Shown here one piece after another: positions 1 to 6,283 of a stretch of DNA of 7,413 bases. The DNA is from Lachnospira sp. (GTDB lineage: Bacteria > Bacillota > Clostridia > Lachnospirales > Lachnospiraceae), in NCBI GenBank assembly GCA_017626275.1, contig JAGAJD010000226.1, positions 1 through 7,413 on the forward strand, written 5' to 3'. Numbering within the stretch: position 1 is the first letter of the stretch; each line of letters starts with the position of its first letter. Under the pieces are notes generated by a model that was given only the letters and a program-made list of their open reading frames with translations, did no database searches and was not told where the DNA came from. A program made the position numbers and the translations under genes.

Positions 1-710
1 AACTTTGTCTGTGCAGGGTTATAGATAATATCAACACCGACTAAAGCCTTTTTATAAAAATCTTCATCTTCTATCACAGCCGCATCACAGTCAGGATATA
101 AGCCTACACTGGTCGTCTGGATAACTATATAATCATTTCCCTCAAGATTATGGTAATCCGAAAGCTTCATCGCCTCCGCCGCATGGGAATTAAGATGTGC
201 ATTTACATCTTTGGCTATCGCTTCCGCCTTTTCCATTGTCCTGTTTAAAATATATACCTTCTTTGCCCCCTCGCTCACGCACAAAAAAGCAATGGCGCGC
301 GCTGCACCTCCTGCACCAAGCAGAATTACATCACTGCCGCTTAAGACTATTTTCTCTTCCTTTAATTCTCTTCCAAGACCCAAAATATCAGTATTATACC
401 CTTTATATCCGTTATCTGTCCTTACAAGAGTATTTACCGCACCAATCGCACCAGCAAGCGAATCGACTTCGGCTAAGCTTTCAAGCACCTCCTGTTTATG
501 AGGAACCGTCACATTCATACCAAGTATATTTAAAGCATATGCACCGTCTACCGCCGTATGCACCTGACCTCTTTCCACACGGAATGTTGTATATACCATG
601 TCAATTCCGCACAAATCCGCAAGCGTATTATGAATAAGCGGTGATATGGAATGTTCCACAGGATTTCCGATTAATCCGCAGACTCTTGTCGTTCCTTTAA
701 TGTCTCTCAT
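1..710 (-). CDS. aroE: Shikimate dehydrogenase (NADP+), 3'-truncated by window edge
   Basis: AroE reduces 3-dehydroshikimate to shikimate with NADPH in the cytosolic shikimate pathway to aromatic amino acids. About 236 N-terminal residues are visible, and the C-terminus lies beyond base 1. The shikimate-site motif around residues 12-28 (GLIGNP..HSISP) has the two substrate-binding serines at 21 and 23. NVTVPHK at 66-72 carries the catalytic Lys72. GAVNT sits at 90-94, and GYNTD at 104-108 carries the catalytic Asp108. The nucleotide-binding glycine-rich loop GAGGAAR is at 132-138, and NRT at 156-158 is the usual NADP 2'-phosphate contact. The visible end, DIIYNPAQTKF, matches the conserved D-x-x-Y-x-P-x-x-T element. 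The ATG at 710-708 overlaps the upstream TGA stop as ATGA, which implies translational coupling to the phosphatase gene. All expected key residues are present. Identity is firm; a quinate/shikimate dual specificity cannot be excluded. Confidence 0.96.
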   Translation of the reverse strand, partial: MRDIKGTTRVCGLIGNPVEHSISPLIHNTLADLCGIDMVYTTFRVERGQVHTAVDGAYALNILGMNVTVPHKQEVLESLAEVDSLAGAIGAVNTLVRTDNGYKGYNTDILGLGRELKEEKIVLSGSDVILLGAGGAARAIAFLCVSEGAKKVYILNRTMEKAEAIAKDVNAHLNSHAAEAMKLSDYHNLEGNDYIVIQTTSVGLYPDCDAAVIEDEDFYKKALVGVDIIYNPAQTK

Positions 711-1222
711 TTTATGCTGCCTTTCTTTAATTCTTTCTTATAAAAATGTAATACAATATTTTCCAGATACCGCTTAAGCACAATCTGAATCTCTTCATGC
801 TTATCAATAGGCTTTACAAGAATCGTTTTGACTCCTGCCCTGTTCGCTCCCCAGACATCAGTAAATAACTGATCTCCTACAAAAAAAGTATTCGTCGTGT
901 CTGTCTGCATAAGCTCCATTGCCTTAATATAATTCTTAGGCGACGGCTTTCCTGCCTTGCTTATATACTGTGACTTGACAACGTTAGCAAAAGGCTGTAC
1001 TCTCGGTTCCTTATTGTTAGATATAATGCATGTATTATATCCCAAACCTCTTAACTTTTCAAACAATCTCACTGCACGCTCATTTGCAGGCACACCATGC
1101 TCTACAAGCGTATTATCAACATCAAAAATAATCCCTCTGTAACCCTTGTCATACAAGCTGTCATAAGGGATATCATATGCCGAATCCATATAGCGGTTCG
1201 GATAAAATCTTTTTAAAAACAA
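707..1222 (-). CDS. YqeG-family HAD IIIA-type phosphatase
   Basis: This is a 171-residue HAD-superfamily hydrolase of the YqeG type, a family related to yeast Gep4 phosphatidylglycerophosphatase. All HAD motifs are visible. Motif I is DVDNT at 34-38, with nucleophile Asp34 and acid/base Asp36. Motif II is IISNN with Ser68. Motif III is the Lys of AGKP at 92. Motif IV is GDQLFTD at 116-122, with metal-binding acidic residues. The length matches B. subtilis YqeG (about 170 aa). The start is TTG at 1222: a GGAGG box lies 9 bases upstream, and the N-terminus MFLKRFYP then aligns with the start I recall for B. subtilis YqeG. An ATG at 1230-1228 is out of frame and only 1 base from the box. It begins 22 bases after nrdR and its stop overlaps the aroE start, so it is the middle gene of that operon. 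The physiological substrate is unknown; a phosphatidylglycerophosphate role would be inference from Gep4. Confidence 0.93.
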   Translation of the reverse strand: MFLKRFYPNRYMDSAYDIPYDSLYDKGYRGIIFDVDNTLVEHGVPANERAVRLFEKLRGLGYNTCIISNNKEPRVQPFANVVKSQYISKAGKPSPKNYIKAMELMQTDTTNTFFVGDQLFTDVWGANRAGVKTILVKPIDKHEEIQIVLKRYLENIVLHFYKKELKKGSIK

Positions 1223-1231
1223 CCAACCATT

Positions 1232-1236
1232 CCTCC
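1232..1236 (-). promoter_or_regulatory. Ribosome binding site for the yqeG-like gene
   Basis: GGAGG on the minus strand, with 9 bases to the TTG at 1222. It decides the non-ATG start, since no in-frame ATG is suitably placed. Confidence 0.8.
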
Positions 1237-1244
1237 AGTTTTCT

Positions 1245-1691
1245 CTATTTTAGAATCTTCTTAATCTCGTCCATAAATGTATTGACATCTTTAAATTCTC
1301 TGTAAACCGATGCAAATCTTACATAAGCAACTTCATCTAAATCCTTAAGCTTTTCCATTACGATCTTACCTATTGCAGTTGTAGGAATCTCCTTTTCGCC
1401 GAGATTAAAAATCTGTGTCTCAATCTCATCTACCATAGTGTTAATCTCTGTTAATGATACAGGTCTTTTATGGCATGAACGGACTATTCCTGCCACAAGC
1501 TTCTCCCTGTCATACGGCTCTCTATTATTATCCTTTTTAATGACAATCAGAGGCATTGATTCAACTTTCTCATATGTGGTAAAACGCTTGCCACAAGCGT
1601 CACACTGCCTCCGTCTTCTTATCGCACTGTCATCAGTAGGTCTTGAATCTATTACCTTAGTGTTATCCTTTCCACAAAACGGGCACTTCAA
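1245..1691 (-). CDS. nrdR: Transcriptional repressor NrdR (zinc ribbon / ATP-cone)
   Basis: NrdR is the cytosolic nucleotide-sensing repressor of ribonucleotide reductase operons. It binds NrdR boxes when its ATP-cone is loaded with ATP/dATP. The 148-residue product matches the usual length of about 150. The N-terminal zinc ribbon has Cys3-x-x-Cys6 (MKCPFCG) and Cys30-x-x-Cys33 (CDACGKRF). The basic stretch IRRRRQC and the family hallmark RFTTYE (36-41) follow. Residues from about 46 to 136 form the ATP-cone (PLIVIKKDN, then [11 protein letters not shown] near 125-135). The frame is open upstream to 1790, but TTG at 1691 is the correct start: it is 8 bases from GGAGG and gives the conserved MKCPFCG N-terminus. 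The linker before the second Cys pair looks one residue shorter than in many homologues. First gene of a three-gene operon, divergent from sigG. No ribonucleotide reductase gene is in the window. Confidence 0.97.
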   Translation of the reverse strand: MKCPFCGKDNTKVIDSRPTDDSAIRRRRQCDACGKRFTTYEKVESMPLIVIKKDNNREPYDREKLVAGIVRSCHKRPVSLTEINTMVDEIETQIFNLGEKEIPTTAIGKIVMEKLKDLDEVAYVRFASVYREFKDVNTFMDEIKKILK

Positions 1692-1699
1692 AATCGTTA

Positions 1700-1704
1700 C
1701 CTCC
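1700..1704 (-). promoter_or_regulatory. Ribosome binding site for nrdR
   Basis: GGAGG on the minus strand, 8 bases before the TTG at 1691. It settles the start against a 33-codon upstream extension. Confidence 0.85.
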
Positions 1705-1724
1705 AAACATAAAAATATACATTT

Positions 1725-1753
1725 ATTATAATTTAATATCACTGCATGGTCAA
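1725..1753 (-). promoter_or_regulatory. Sigma-A promoter of the nrdR operon
   Basis: On the minus strand, TTGACC (1753-1748) is followed by a 17-base spacer and a perfect TATAAT (1730-1725). This is close to the housekeeping consensus. Transcription should begin near 1718, giving a leader of about 27 bases before the nrdR TTG. No other promoter is evident before yqeG or aroE, so it probably serves all three genes. Confidence 0.85.
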
Positions 1754-1777
1754 CAAAAAAATTGGATATTCTTAGCA

Positions 1778-1806
1778 GTATAAATGACACACAAAAGGCA
1801 ATCCTT
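1778..1806 (+). promoter_or_regulatory. Possible forespore (sigma-F/G-type) promoter of sigG
   Basis: GTATA at 1778-1782 matches the -35 of sigma-F/sigma-G promoters. Downstream, GGCAATCCTT (1797-1806) partly fits the sigma-F -10 at 14 bases, and AATCCTT (1800-1806) partly fits the sigma-G -10 at 17 bases. The -10 match is imperfect. I saw no convincing sigma-A promoter on this strand before sigG. sigG orthologues are known to be forespore-transcribed, which supports the reading, but this remains tentative. Confidence 0.4.
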
Positions 1807-1826
1807 AATGATGAAATACATTAATA

Positions 1827-1833
1827 AAGGAGG
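1827..1833 (+). promoter_or_regulatory. Ribosome binding site for sigG
   Basis: AAGGAGG, 6 bases before the GTG at 1840. The strong match fixes the non-ATG start. Confidence 0.85.
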
Positions 1834-1839
1834 ATAAAC

Positions 1840-2616
1840 GTGGCTGGGTATAAAGTTGAAATATGCGGTGTAAATACTGCTGCTCTTCCGCTCTTAAAAT
1901 CTGAAGAAAAGGAAGAACTTTTAAAAAGAATCAAATCAGGAGATCAGGAGGCAAGGGAGGCTTTTATCAACGGAAACCTTCGTCTTGTTCTGAGTATCGT
2001 ACAGCGTTTCTCCCAAAGCAATGAAAATATTGATGATTTATTTCAAATCGGCTGTGTTGGCATGATTAAAGCCATCGACAACTTTGATATAACGCAGGGA
2101 GTACAGTTTTCCACTTACGCAGTACCGATGATTCTCGGAGAAATCAAACGCTACTTGAGAGACAACAATGCTATACGTGTCAGCCGTTCCTTAAGAGATA
2201 CTGCTTACAAGGCAATCTACACAAAGGAAAGCCTCACAAAACGCAACCAAAAAGAACCTACCATTACTGAAATTGCTGCCGAAATCGGAGTTTCCAAAGA
2301 AGATATTGTACTTGCAATGGACGCTGTCCAGACTCCCGTTTCCCTATACGAACCGGTATATTCCGAAGGCGGCGATACTTTATATATTATGGATCAGGTA
2401 AGCGACAAGAAAAACAAAGAAGAAAACTGGGTACAGCATATAGCATTACAGGAAGCCATAAATAATCTCGGTGAGCGTGAACGTGATATTATAAACATGC
2501 GCTTCTTTGAATGTAAAACGCAGATGGAAACGGCAGAGGAAATCGGAATATCGCAGGCACAGGTAAGCCGTCTTGAAAAAAGTGCTTTAAGATCAATGAA
2601 AAAATATCTCTCATAG
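1840..2616 (+). CDS. sigG: RNA polymerase sporulation sigma factor SigG
   Basis: Sigma-G directs late forespore transcription (small acid-soluble spore proteins, germination genes) after engulfment. The 258-residue protein starts with GTG at 1840. Its N-terminus contains KVEICGV (5-11), the hallmark separating SigG from SigF. Region 2 spans roughly 43-112, with NGNLRLV, DDLFQIGCVGMIKAIDNFD, the FSTYAVPMI segment and GEIKRYLRDNN. Region 3 follows from VSRSLRD (114-120) to about 190. Region 4 ends with the helix-turn-helix TQMETAEEIGISQAQVSRLE. Asn44 aligns with B. subtilis Asn45, a residue reported to distinguish sigma-G from sigma-F for the anti-sigma factor CsfB/Gin. The length equals that of B. 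subtilis SigG (about 260). It is followed 54 bases later by ylmC. spoIIGA and sigE, the usual upstream partners, are absent here: the upstream neighbour is divergent nrdR. Confidence 0.97.
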   Translation: MAGYKVEICGVNTAALPLLKSEEKEELLKRIKSGDQEAREAFINGNLRLVLSIVQRFSQSNENIDDLFQIGCVGMIKAIDNFDITQGVQFSTYAVPMILGEIKRYLRDNNAIRVSRSLRDTAYKAIYTKESLTKRNQKEPTITEIAAEIGVSKEDIVLAMDAVQTPVSLYEPVYSEGGDTLYIMDQVSDKKNKEENWVQHIALQEAINNLGERERDIINMRFFECKTQMETAEEIGISQAQVSRLEKSALRSMKKYLS

Positions 2617-2670
2617 GACAGCTTAATATCCGCATATAATTTATAAATATATGTTTTATGTGGTATAAAA

Positions 2671-2928
2671 ATGCGTATCTGTGAATTGCGAAATAAACAG
2701 GTTATAAATTCATGTGACTGTAAAATTTTAGGCTGCGTTGCAGATATTGAATTTGATGAATGTACCGGGTGTATTAAAGCTCTTATAGTCCCCGGACCGG
2801 GAAAGCTGTTCTGTCTGTTTGGCAGGGAAATTGAATATATTATTCCTTTCAAATGCGTCCGCTGTATCGGTCCCGATGCAGTTTTAGTCGATGCTGATAT
2901 TGAGAAAATCATAAATAAATGTACTTAA
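2671..2928 (+). CDS. ylmC: YlmC/YmxH family sporulation protein (PRC-barrel)
   Basis: A small 85-residue protein of the YlmC/YmxH family, a PRC-barrel-like beta fold typically found next to sigG in spore formers. Recognisable features are the opening MRICELRNKQVIN, then GCVADIEFDECTGCIKALIVPGPG (about residues 24-47), and the middle segment GREIEYIIPFKCVRCIGPDAVLVD. It contains seven cysteines, which is many for 85 residues. There is no signal peptide or membrane segment. ATG at 2671 is the only reasonable start. The ribosome binding site is weak (TGTGG at 2659-2663), unlike its neighbours, so translation may be low or depend on readthrough from sigG. It lies 54 bases after sigG with no terminator between, so co-transcription is likely. 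The molecular function is unknown. The gene name follows the family and position; ymxH would be equally defensible. Confidence 0.88.
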   Translation: MRICELRNKQVINSCDCKILGCVADIEFDECTGCIKALIVPGPGKLFCLFGREIEYIIPFKCVRCIGPDAVLVDADIEKIINKCT

Positions 2929-2931
2929 ATA

Positions 2932-2960
2932 TTGAAAACACTCCTTTTTTGCTTTAAAAT
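2932..2960 (+). promoter_or_regulatory. Sigma-A promoter of the lactonase gene
   Basis: TTGAAA (2932-2937), a 17-base spacer, then TAAAAT (2955-2960). It begins 3 bases after the ylmC stop. Transcription should start near 2967, giving a leader of about 58 bases. The TTG of the -35 box could be misread as a start codon for a longer reading of the downstream gene. Confidence 0.72.
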
Positions 2961-3014
2961 AGTAGATATTAAAAGGTTTGATAAATATACGAATATTGCG
3001 TCTTACGCAGGAAT

Positions 3015-3018
3015 GGAG
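3015..3018 (+). promoter_or_regulatory. Ribosome binding site for the lactonase gene
   Basis: GGAG, 6 bases before ATG 3025. It selects this start over ATG 3013 (itself overlapping the box) and over the distant TTG. Confidence 0.65.
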
Positions 3019-3024
3019 ATTCTT

Positions 3025-4071
3025 ATGAGTGATAAATATGTTGCATATGTTGGAAGCTACACACATGAAGACGGAAAAGGTATCCATATCTTTGATATGG
3101 ACGTTGAAAAGGGGCGCATTAAAGAGCGTAAAGAAATCAAATTAGGCAATCCGTCTTATATTACACTTTCCCACAGCGGATTATATTTGTATTCTATTTG
3201 TGATAATGGCGTTGCTTCATACAGGATACTTGAAGACGGTGATTTAGAGCCTATTAACGTACACACAATAAGAGGTATGAGAGGCTGTCACATTACAATT
3301 AATAAGCAGGATACCTTCTTAATTGTTTCAGGATATTATGACGGCAAGATAACCGTACTCCGTATTAACGAAGATGGTTCCGTAGGTGATATTGTGGAGG
3401 AGTTGTTCCACAAGGGTATCGGAAGCGTCGCAGAACGCAATTTCAGACCGCATATAAGCTGTGCTGAATTTACGCCCGATGAAGAATTATTATGCGTATG
3501 CGATTTGGGAATTGACCAGATTAAGGTCTATGAATTTAACCACCAGACAGGCAAATTAAAGCTCTACGAAATTATCCGTACACAGCTTGATTCTGCTCCG
3601 CGTCAGATTACTTTCAGTCCTGACGGACGTTTTGCATACGTTGTCTGCGAATTAAAGAACTATATAAATGTATATTCTTATAATCCAAACAGTGAAAATG
3701 AACGTTTTGAATTTATTCAGAACATTTTTACGGTGAGAAAGGATCACAAATCAAACAGTGCCGCATCTCATTTTATCTTCTCGTGTGACGGCAATAACTG
3801 CTTATGCTCCAATGCAGGAGATAACACTGTAACAACATACAGTGTTGATAAAGAAACAGGCTTTTTATGTACACTTTCGTCTCTTCCTATAAGCGGCGAC
3901 TATCCGAAATTTATTAACATTTTCCCGGATAATAAGCATATTCTTTCAATGAATAATGAGGGCGACACAATAACTATTTTTACAATACATTTTGATAAAG
4001 GTCTGATTGTCATGAACGGACCTGAAATAAAAATCGCCAAACCTAACAATATGGTAATTAAAAAACTCTAG
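3025..4071 (+). CDS. Lactonase family protein (6-phosphogluconolactonase-like seven-bladed beta-propeller)
   Basis: A 348-residue protein of the Pgl/YbhE lactonase family, whose characterised members hydrolyse 6-phosphogluconolactone in the pentose phosphate pathway or cleave cyclic muconolactones. Typical repeat units are visible. They include the opening YVAYVGSYT (5-13), NPSYITLSHSGLYLYS (42-57), CHITINKQDTFLIVSGYYDGKITVL (88-112) and RPHISCAEFTPDEELLCVCDLG (141-162). Later come APRQITFSPDGRFAYVVCE, SHFIFSCDGNNCLCSNAGDNTVTTY and YPKFINIFPDNKHILSMNN. The length (about 340-350) fits the family. There is no signal peptide, so it is probably cytosolic. The frame is open to a TTG at 2932, but that TTG is the -35 box. 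ATG at 3025 has GGAG 6 bases upstream and gives the conserved N-terminus; ATG 3013 lacks a usable site. It has its own promoter and is convergent with trpS. Substrate is inferred from family only. Confidence 0.9.
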   Translation: MSDKYVAYVGSYTHEDGKGIHIFDMDVEKGRIKERKEIKLGNPSYITLSHSGLYLYSICDNGVASYRILEDGDLEPINVHTIRGMRGCHITINKQDTFLIVSGYYDGKITVLRINEDGSVGDIVEELFHKGIGSVAERNFRPHISCAEFTPDEELLCVCDLGIDQIKVYEFNHQTGKLKLYEIIRTQLDSAPRQITFSPDGRFAYVVCELKNYINVYSYNPNSENERFEFIQNIFTVRKDHKSNSAASHFIFSCDGNNCLCSNAGDNTVTTYSVDKETGFLCTLSSLPISGDYPKFINIFPDNKHILSMNNEGDTITIFTIHFDKGLIVMNGPEIKIAKPNNMVIKKL

Positions 4072-4084
4072 TTTTTTCACTTAC

Positions 4085-4120
4085 AAAAGGACTGCTGTAA
4101 ACTCTACAACAGTCCTTTTT
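4085..4120. terminator. Bidirectional intrinsic terminator between the lactonase gene and trpS
   Basis: Inverted repeat of 15 bases: left arm 4085-4099, loop AACTC at 4100-4104, right arm 4105-4119. It has one C/A mismatch and a GGACTG/CAGTCC core. The right arm ends in a T run (4116-4120) for plus-strand transcripts. On the minus strand the opposite arm ends in TTTT, so the same hairpin can also stop trpS transcription. It occupies almost all of the 51-base gap between the convergent genes. Confidence 0.9.
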
Positions 4121-4122
4121 CT

Positions 4123-5211
4123 TTAATAATTTCCGTATTTTTCTGACTGAACCTTAATAAGCTCCTCATCATCAAAATAATTAATCTTCATTGCAGATTT
4201 TACTTCATTTAACGTCTGCTGTGCCACTTCGTAAGCTGCCTTAGTTCCCTCCTGAAGAATATGATATACCTCAGGAATATCCTTTTCATACTCGAGACGT
4301 CTCTGTCTGATTGGCTCTAACTGCTTCTGGAGTACATTATTCAGGAACTTCTTGACCTTAACATCGCCAAGTCCGCCTCTCTGATAATGCTCCTTTAATT
4401 CTGACAGATTAGCATAATCAGGAAGAAATTCCTTAAAATCCTCCTCTGTGCTGAATGCATCAAGATATGTAAATACACAGTTTCCTTCTATCTTTCCCGG
4501 ATCTTCAACTCTGATATGGTCAGGGTCTGTATACATACTCATGACTTTTTTCTTAACATCTTCAGGAGTATCTGAAAGATAAATGCAGTTTCCCAAAGAT
4601 TTACTCATCTTAGCCTTGCCGTCTGTTCCCGGAAGTCTAAGACACGCTTTATTGTCAGGTAAAAGTATTTCCGGCTCAATAAGCGTTTCACCATAGACAG
4701 AATTAAATTTTCTTACGATTTCTCTTGCCTGCTCAATCATCGGCTCCTGATCTTCTCCTACCGGAACAGTGGTTGCCTTAAATGCCGTAATATCTGCTGC
4801 CTGACTGATAGGATAGGTAAAAAATCCCACCGGAATACTCGCTTCAAAATTTCTCATCTGAATTTCAGATTTAACAGTCGGATTACGCTGCAATCTTGAT
4901 ACAGTTACAAGATTCATATAGTAAAATGTAAGTTCCGTAAGCTGTGGTATCTGTGACTGTATAAAAATATTAGATTTTGCAGGATCAATTCCAACAGAGA
5001 GATAATCCAGTGCCACCTCAATAATATTCTGTCTGACCTTTTCAGGATTATCGGCATTATCTGTTAATGCCTGTGCATCGGCTATCATAATAAATATTTT
5101 ATCGAACTTTCCTGAGTTCTGTAATTCTACTCTTCTCTGCAGAGAACCAACATAATGACCCAAATGAAGCTTTCCTGTTGGTCTGTCTCCTGTCAATATA
5201 ATTTTAGACAT
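4123..5211 (-). CDS. trpS: Tryptophanyl-tRNA synthetase (TrpRS II-type)
   Basis: TrpS charges tRNA-Trp with tryptophan using ATP; it is a cytosolic class I synthetase. The 362-residue protein shows the HIGH-type motif HLGH at 16-19 within [17 protein letters not shown], and KMSKS at 201-205. Between them are ADAQALTDN (44-52), the [15 protein letters not shown] segment (100-114) and [16 protein letters not shown] (133-155). The TGDRPTG N-terminus, in place of the more common SGxQPTG, and the [12 protein letters not shown] segment resemble Deinococcus radiodurans TrpRS II rather than the standard B. subtilis-type enzyme. It is slightly longer than the usual 330-340, through an acidic C-terminal tail of about 17 residues. 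The start is ATG 5211, with AGGAGGA 6 bases upstream; an in-frame ATG at 5235 would place that ribosome binding site inside the coding region. Single-gene unit ending at the shared terminator. Confidence 0.96.
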   Translation of the reverse strand: MSKIILTGDRPTGKLHLGHYVGSLQRRVELQNSGKFDKIFIMIADAQALTDNADNPEKVRQNIIEVALDYLSVGIDPAKSNIFIQSQIPQLTELTFYYMNLVTVSRLQRNPTVKSEIQMRNFEASIPVGFFTYPISQAADITAFKATTVPVGEDQEPMIEQAREIVRKFNSVYGETLIEPEILLPDNKACLRLPGTDGKAKMSKSLGNCIYLSDTPEDVKKKVMSMYTDPDHIRVEDPGKIEGNCVFTYLDAFSTEEDFKEFLPDYANLSELKEHYQRGGLGDVKVKKFLNNVLQKQLEPIRQRRLEYEKDIPEVYHILQEGTKAAYEVAQQTLNEVKSAMKINYFDDEELIKVQSEKYGNY

Positions 5212-5217
5212 TTTCTT

Positions 5218-5224
5218 TCCTCCT
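5218..5224 (-). promoter_or_regulatory. Ribosome binding site for trpS
   Basis: AGGAGGA on the minus strand, 6 bases before ATG 5211. It rules out the 8-codon longer start at 5235. Confidence 0.88.
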
Positions 5225-5271
5225 ATTGCCTGCATGTAACATATTAAGCCATGCTGTTAAGCTTATAGAAT

Positions 5272-5300
5272 ATTGTATCACAATAATTTACAAATAACAA
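5272..5300 (-). promoter_or_regulatory. Sigma-A promoter of trpS
   Basis: On the minus strand, TTGTTA (5300-5295), a 17-base spacer, then TACAAT (5277-5272). Transcription should begin near 5265, giving a leader of about 54 bases. That is too short for a T-box riboswitch. Its -35 box directly abuts the -35 box of the divergent pyrB promoter. Confidence 0.72.
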
Positions 5301-5329
5301 TTGAGAATTGCGGTAAATAATAGTAGAAT
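5301..5329 (+). promoter_or_regulatory. Sigma-A promoter of pyrBI
   Basis: TTGAGA (5301-5306), a 17-base spacer, then TAGAAT (5324-5329). Transcription should begin near 5336, leaving a leader of only about 24 bases that includes the AAGGAGGA ribosome binding site (5347-5354). There is no room for a PyrR-type attenuator. Confidence 0.7.
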
Positions 5330-5359
5330 AGGTAACAGAGAATTATAAGGAGGAAAATC

Positions 5360-6283
5360 ATGAAACATTTACTTAGCCCGCTTGACTTAAGTGTTGCGGA
5401 ACTTGATGACTTATTAAACCTCGCACAGCGCATTGCTGCTGACCCTAAAAAGTTCAGCCATTGCTGCGACGGAAAAAAACTCGCAACACTTTTTTATGAA
5501 CCAAGCACCAGAACACGTCTCAGCTTTGAAGCTGCCATGCTTAATTTAGGTGGTTCCGTTCTCGGCTTTTCTTCAGCCGATTCAAGTTCAGCAGCCAAAG
5601 GCGAGAGCGTTTCTGATACAATCAGAGTAATTTCCTGCTATGCAGAGATCTGTGCAATGCGCCACCCAAAGGAAGGTGCTCCAACCGTAGCTGCAAGCAA
5701 ATCAGGCATACCTGTAATTAATGCCGGAGACGGCGGCCACCAGCACCCGACACAGACACTCACCGACCTTATGACAATCCGTGAACTTCGCGGCTCACTG
5801 GATAATTTTACTATTGGTCTGTGCGGAGATTTAAAATTCGGCCGTACCGTTCACTCTCTCATTCACTCACTGATTAGATATAAAAATGTAAAATTTATTC
5901 TGATTTCACCTAAAGAACTCTGCGTTCCTGACTATATTCGTGAAGATGTACTCAAAGCCAACAATATCGACTTTGAAGAGGTTGAACGTCTCGAAGATGT
6001 TATGCCGCAGTTAGATATTCTTTACATGACAAGAGTTCAGAAGGAACGTTTCTTTAATGAAGACGATTATTTAAGAATGAAGAATTTTTATATTCTTGAT
6101 AAACCAAAAATGGAGCTTGCAAAAAAAGATATGTATGTACTCCACCCGCTTCCTCGTGTTAATGAAATATCAGTTGAAATTGATGACGACCCGCGTGCCG
6201 CATATTTTAAGCAGGCACAGTACGGTGTGTATGTGCGAATGGCACTTATTTTGACACTTTTAGGATTGGACAAAACAGTATAA
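5360..6283 (+). CDS. pyrB: Aspartate carbamoyltransferase catalytic subunit
   Basis: PyrB condenses carbamoyl phosphate and aspartate to N-carbamoylaspartate, the first committed step of pyrimidine synthesis, in the cytosol. The 307-residue length is typical. The carbamoyl-phosphate motif is [13 protein letters not shown] (45-57), with S-T-R-T-R at 49-53. The mobile loop SSSAAKGES carries Ser76 and Lys80, equivalent to E. coli Ser80 and Lys84. Arg101, HPTQ (129-132) and Arg162 in [11 protein letters not shown] correspond to E. coli Arg105, His134 and Arg167. HPLPRVNEI and [13 protein letters not shown] near the C-terminus are family hallmarks. The start is ATG 5360, with AAGGAGGA 5 bases upstream. 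It is followed by pyrI, so the enzyme is presumably the E. coli-like catalytic/regulatory holoenzyme, unlike the PyrI-free, PyrR-regulated enzyme of Bacillus. No other pyrimidine genes adjoin it here. Confidence 0.98.
   Translation: MKHLLSPLDLSVAELDDLLNLAQRIAADPKKFSHCCDGKKLATLFYEPSTRTRLSFEAAMLNLGGSVLGFSSADSSSAAKGESVSDTIRVISCYAEICAMRHPKEGAPTVAASKSGIPVINAGDGGHQHPTQTLTDLMTIRELRGSLDNFTIGLCGDLKFGRTVHSLIHSLIRYKNVKFILISPKELCVPDYIREDVLKANNIDFEEVERLEDVMPQLDILYMTRVQKERFFNEDDYLRMKNFYILDKPKMELAKKDMYVLHPLPRVNEISVEIDDDPRAAYFKQAQYGVYVRMALILTLLGLDKTV

Noticed and set aside
197..637. Long plus-strand open frame opposite aroE
   Set aside because: Its translation is low-complexity and proline/leucine/tyrosine-rich with no recognisable domain, while the minus strand encodes a fully conserved AroE. 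It is a shadow frame.
1735..1770. AATATC / GATATT inverted repeat flanking the nrdR -35 box as an operator
   Set aside because: The arms are only six AT-rich bases and about 23 bases apart. They do not match the known NrdR box pattern as I recall it, so there is not enough to call an operator.
2394..2912. 172-codon minus-strand open frame across the end of sigG and ylmC
   Set aside because: It lies antisense to two well-recognised genes, has no ribosome binding site or domain, and its translation is unlike any family I recognise.
5204..5242. Twelve-codon frame ([12 protein letters not shown]) overlapping the trpS start as a leader peptide
   Set aside because: It has no ribosome binding site of its own and no Trp codons, and its overlap with the trpS start can arise by chance.
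5212..5271. T-box riboswitch ahead of trpS
   Set aside because: The predicted leader is only about 54 bases, contains no T-box sequence or terminator hairpin, and the divergent pyrB promoter leaves no further room.
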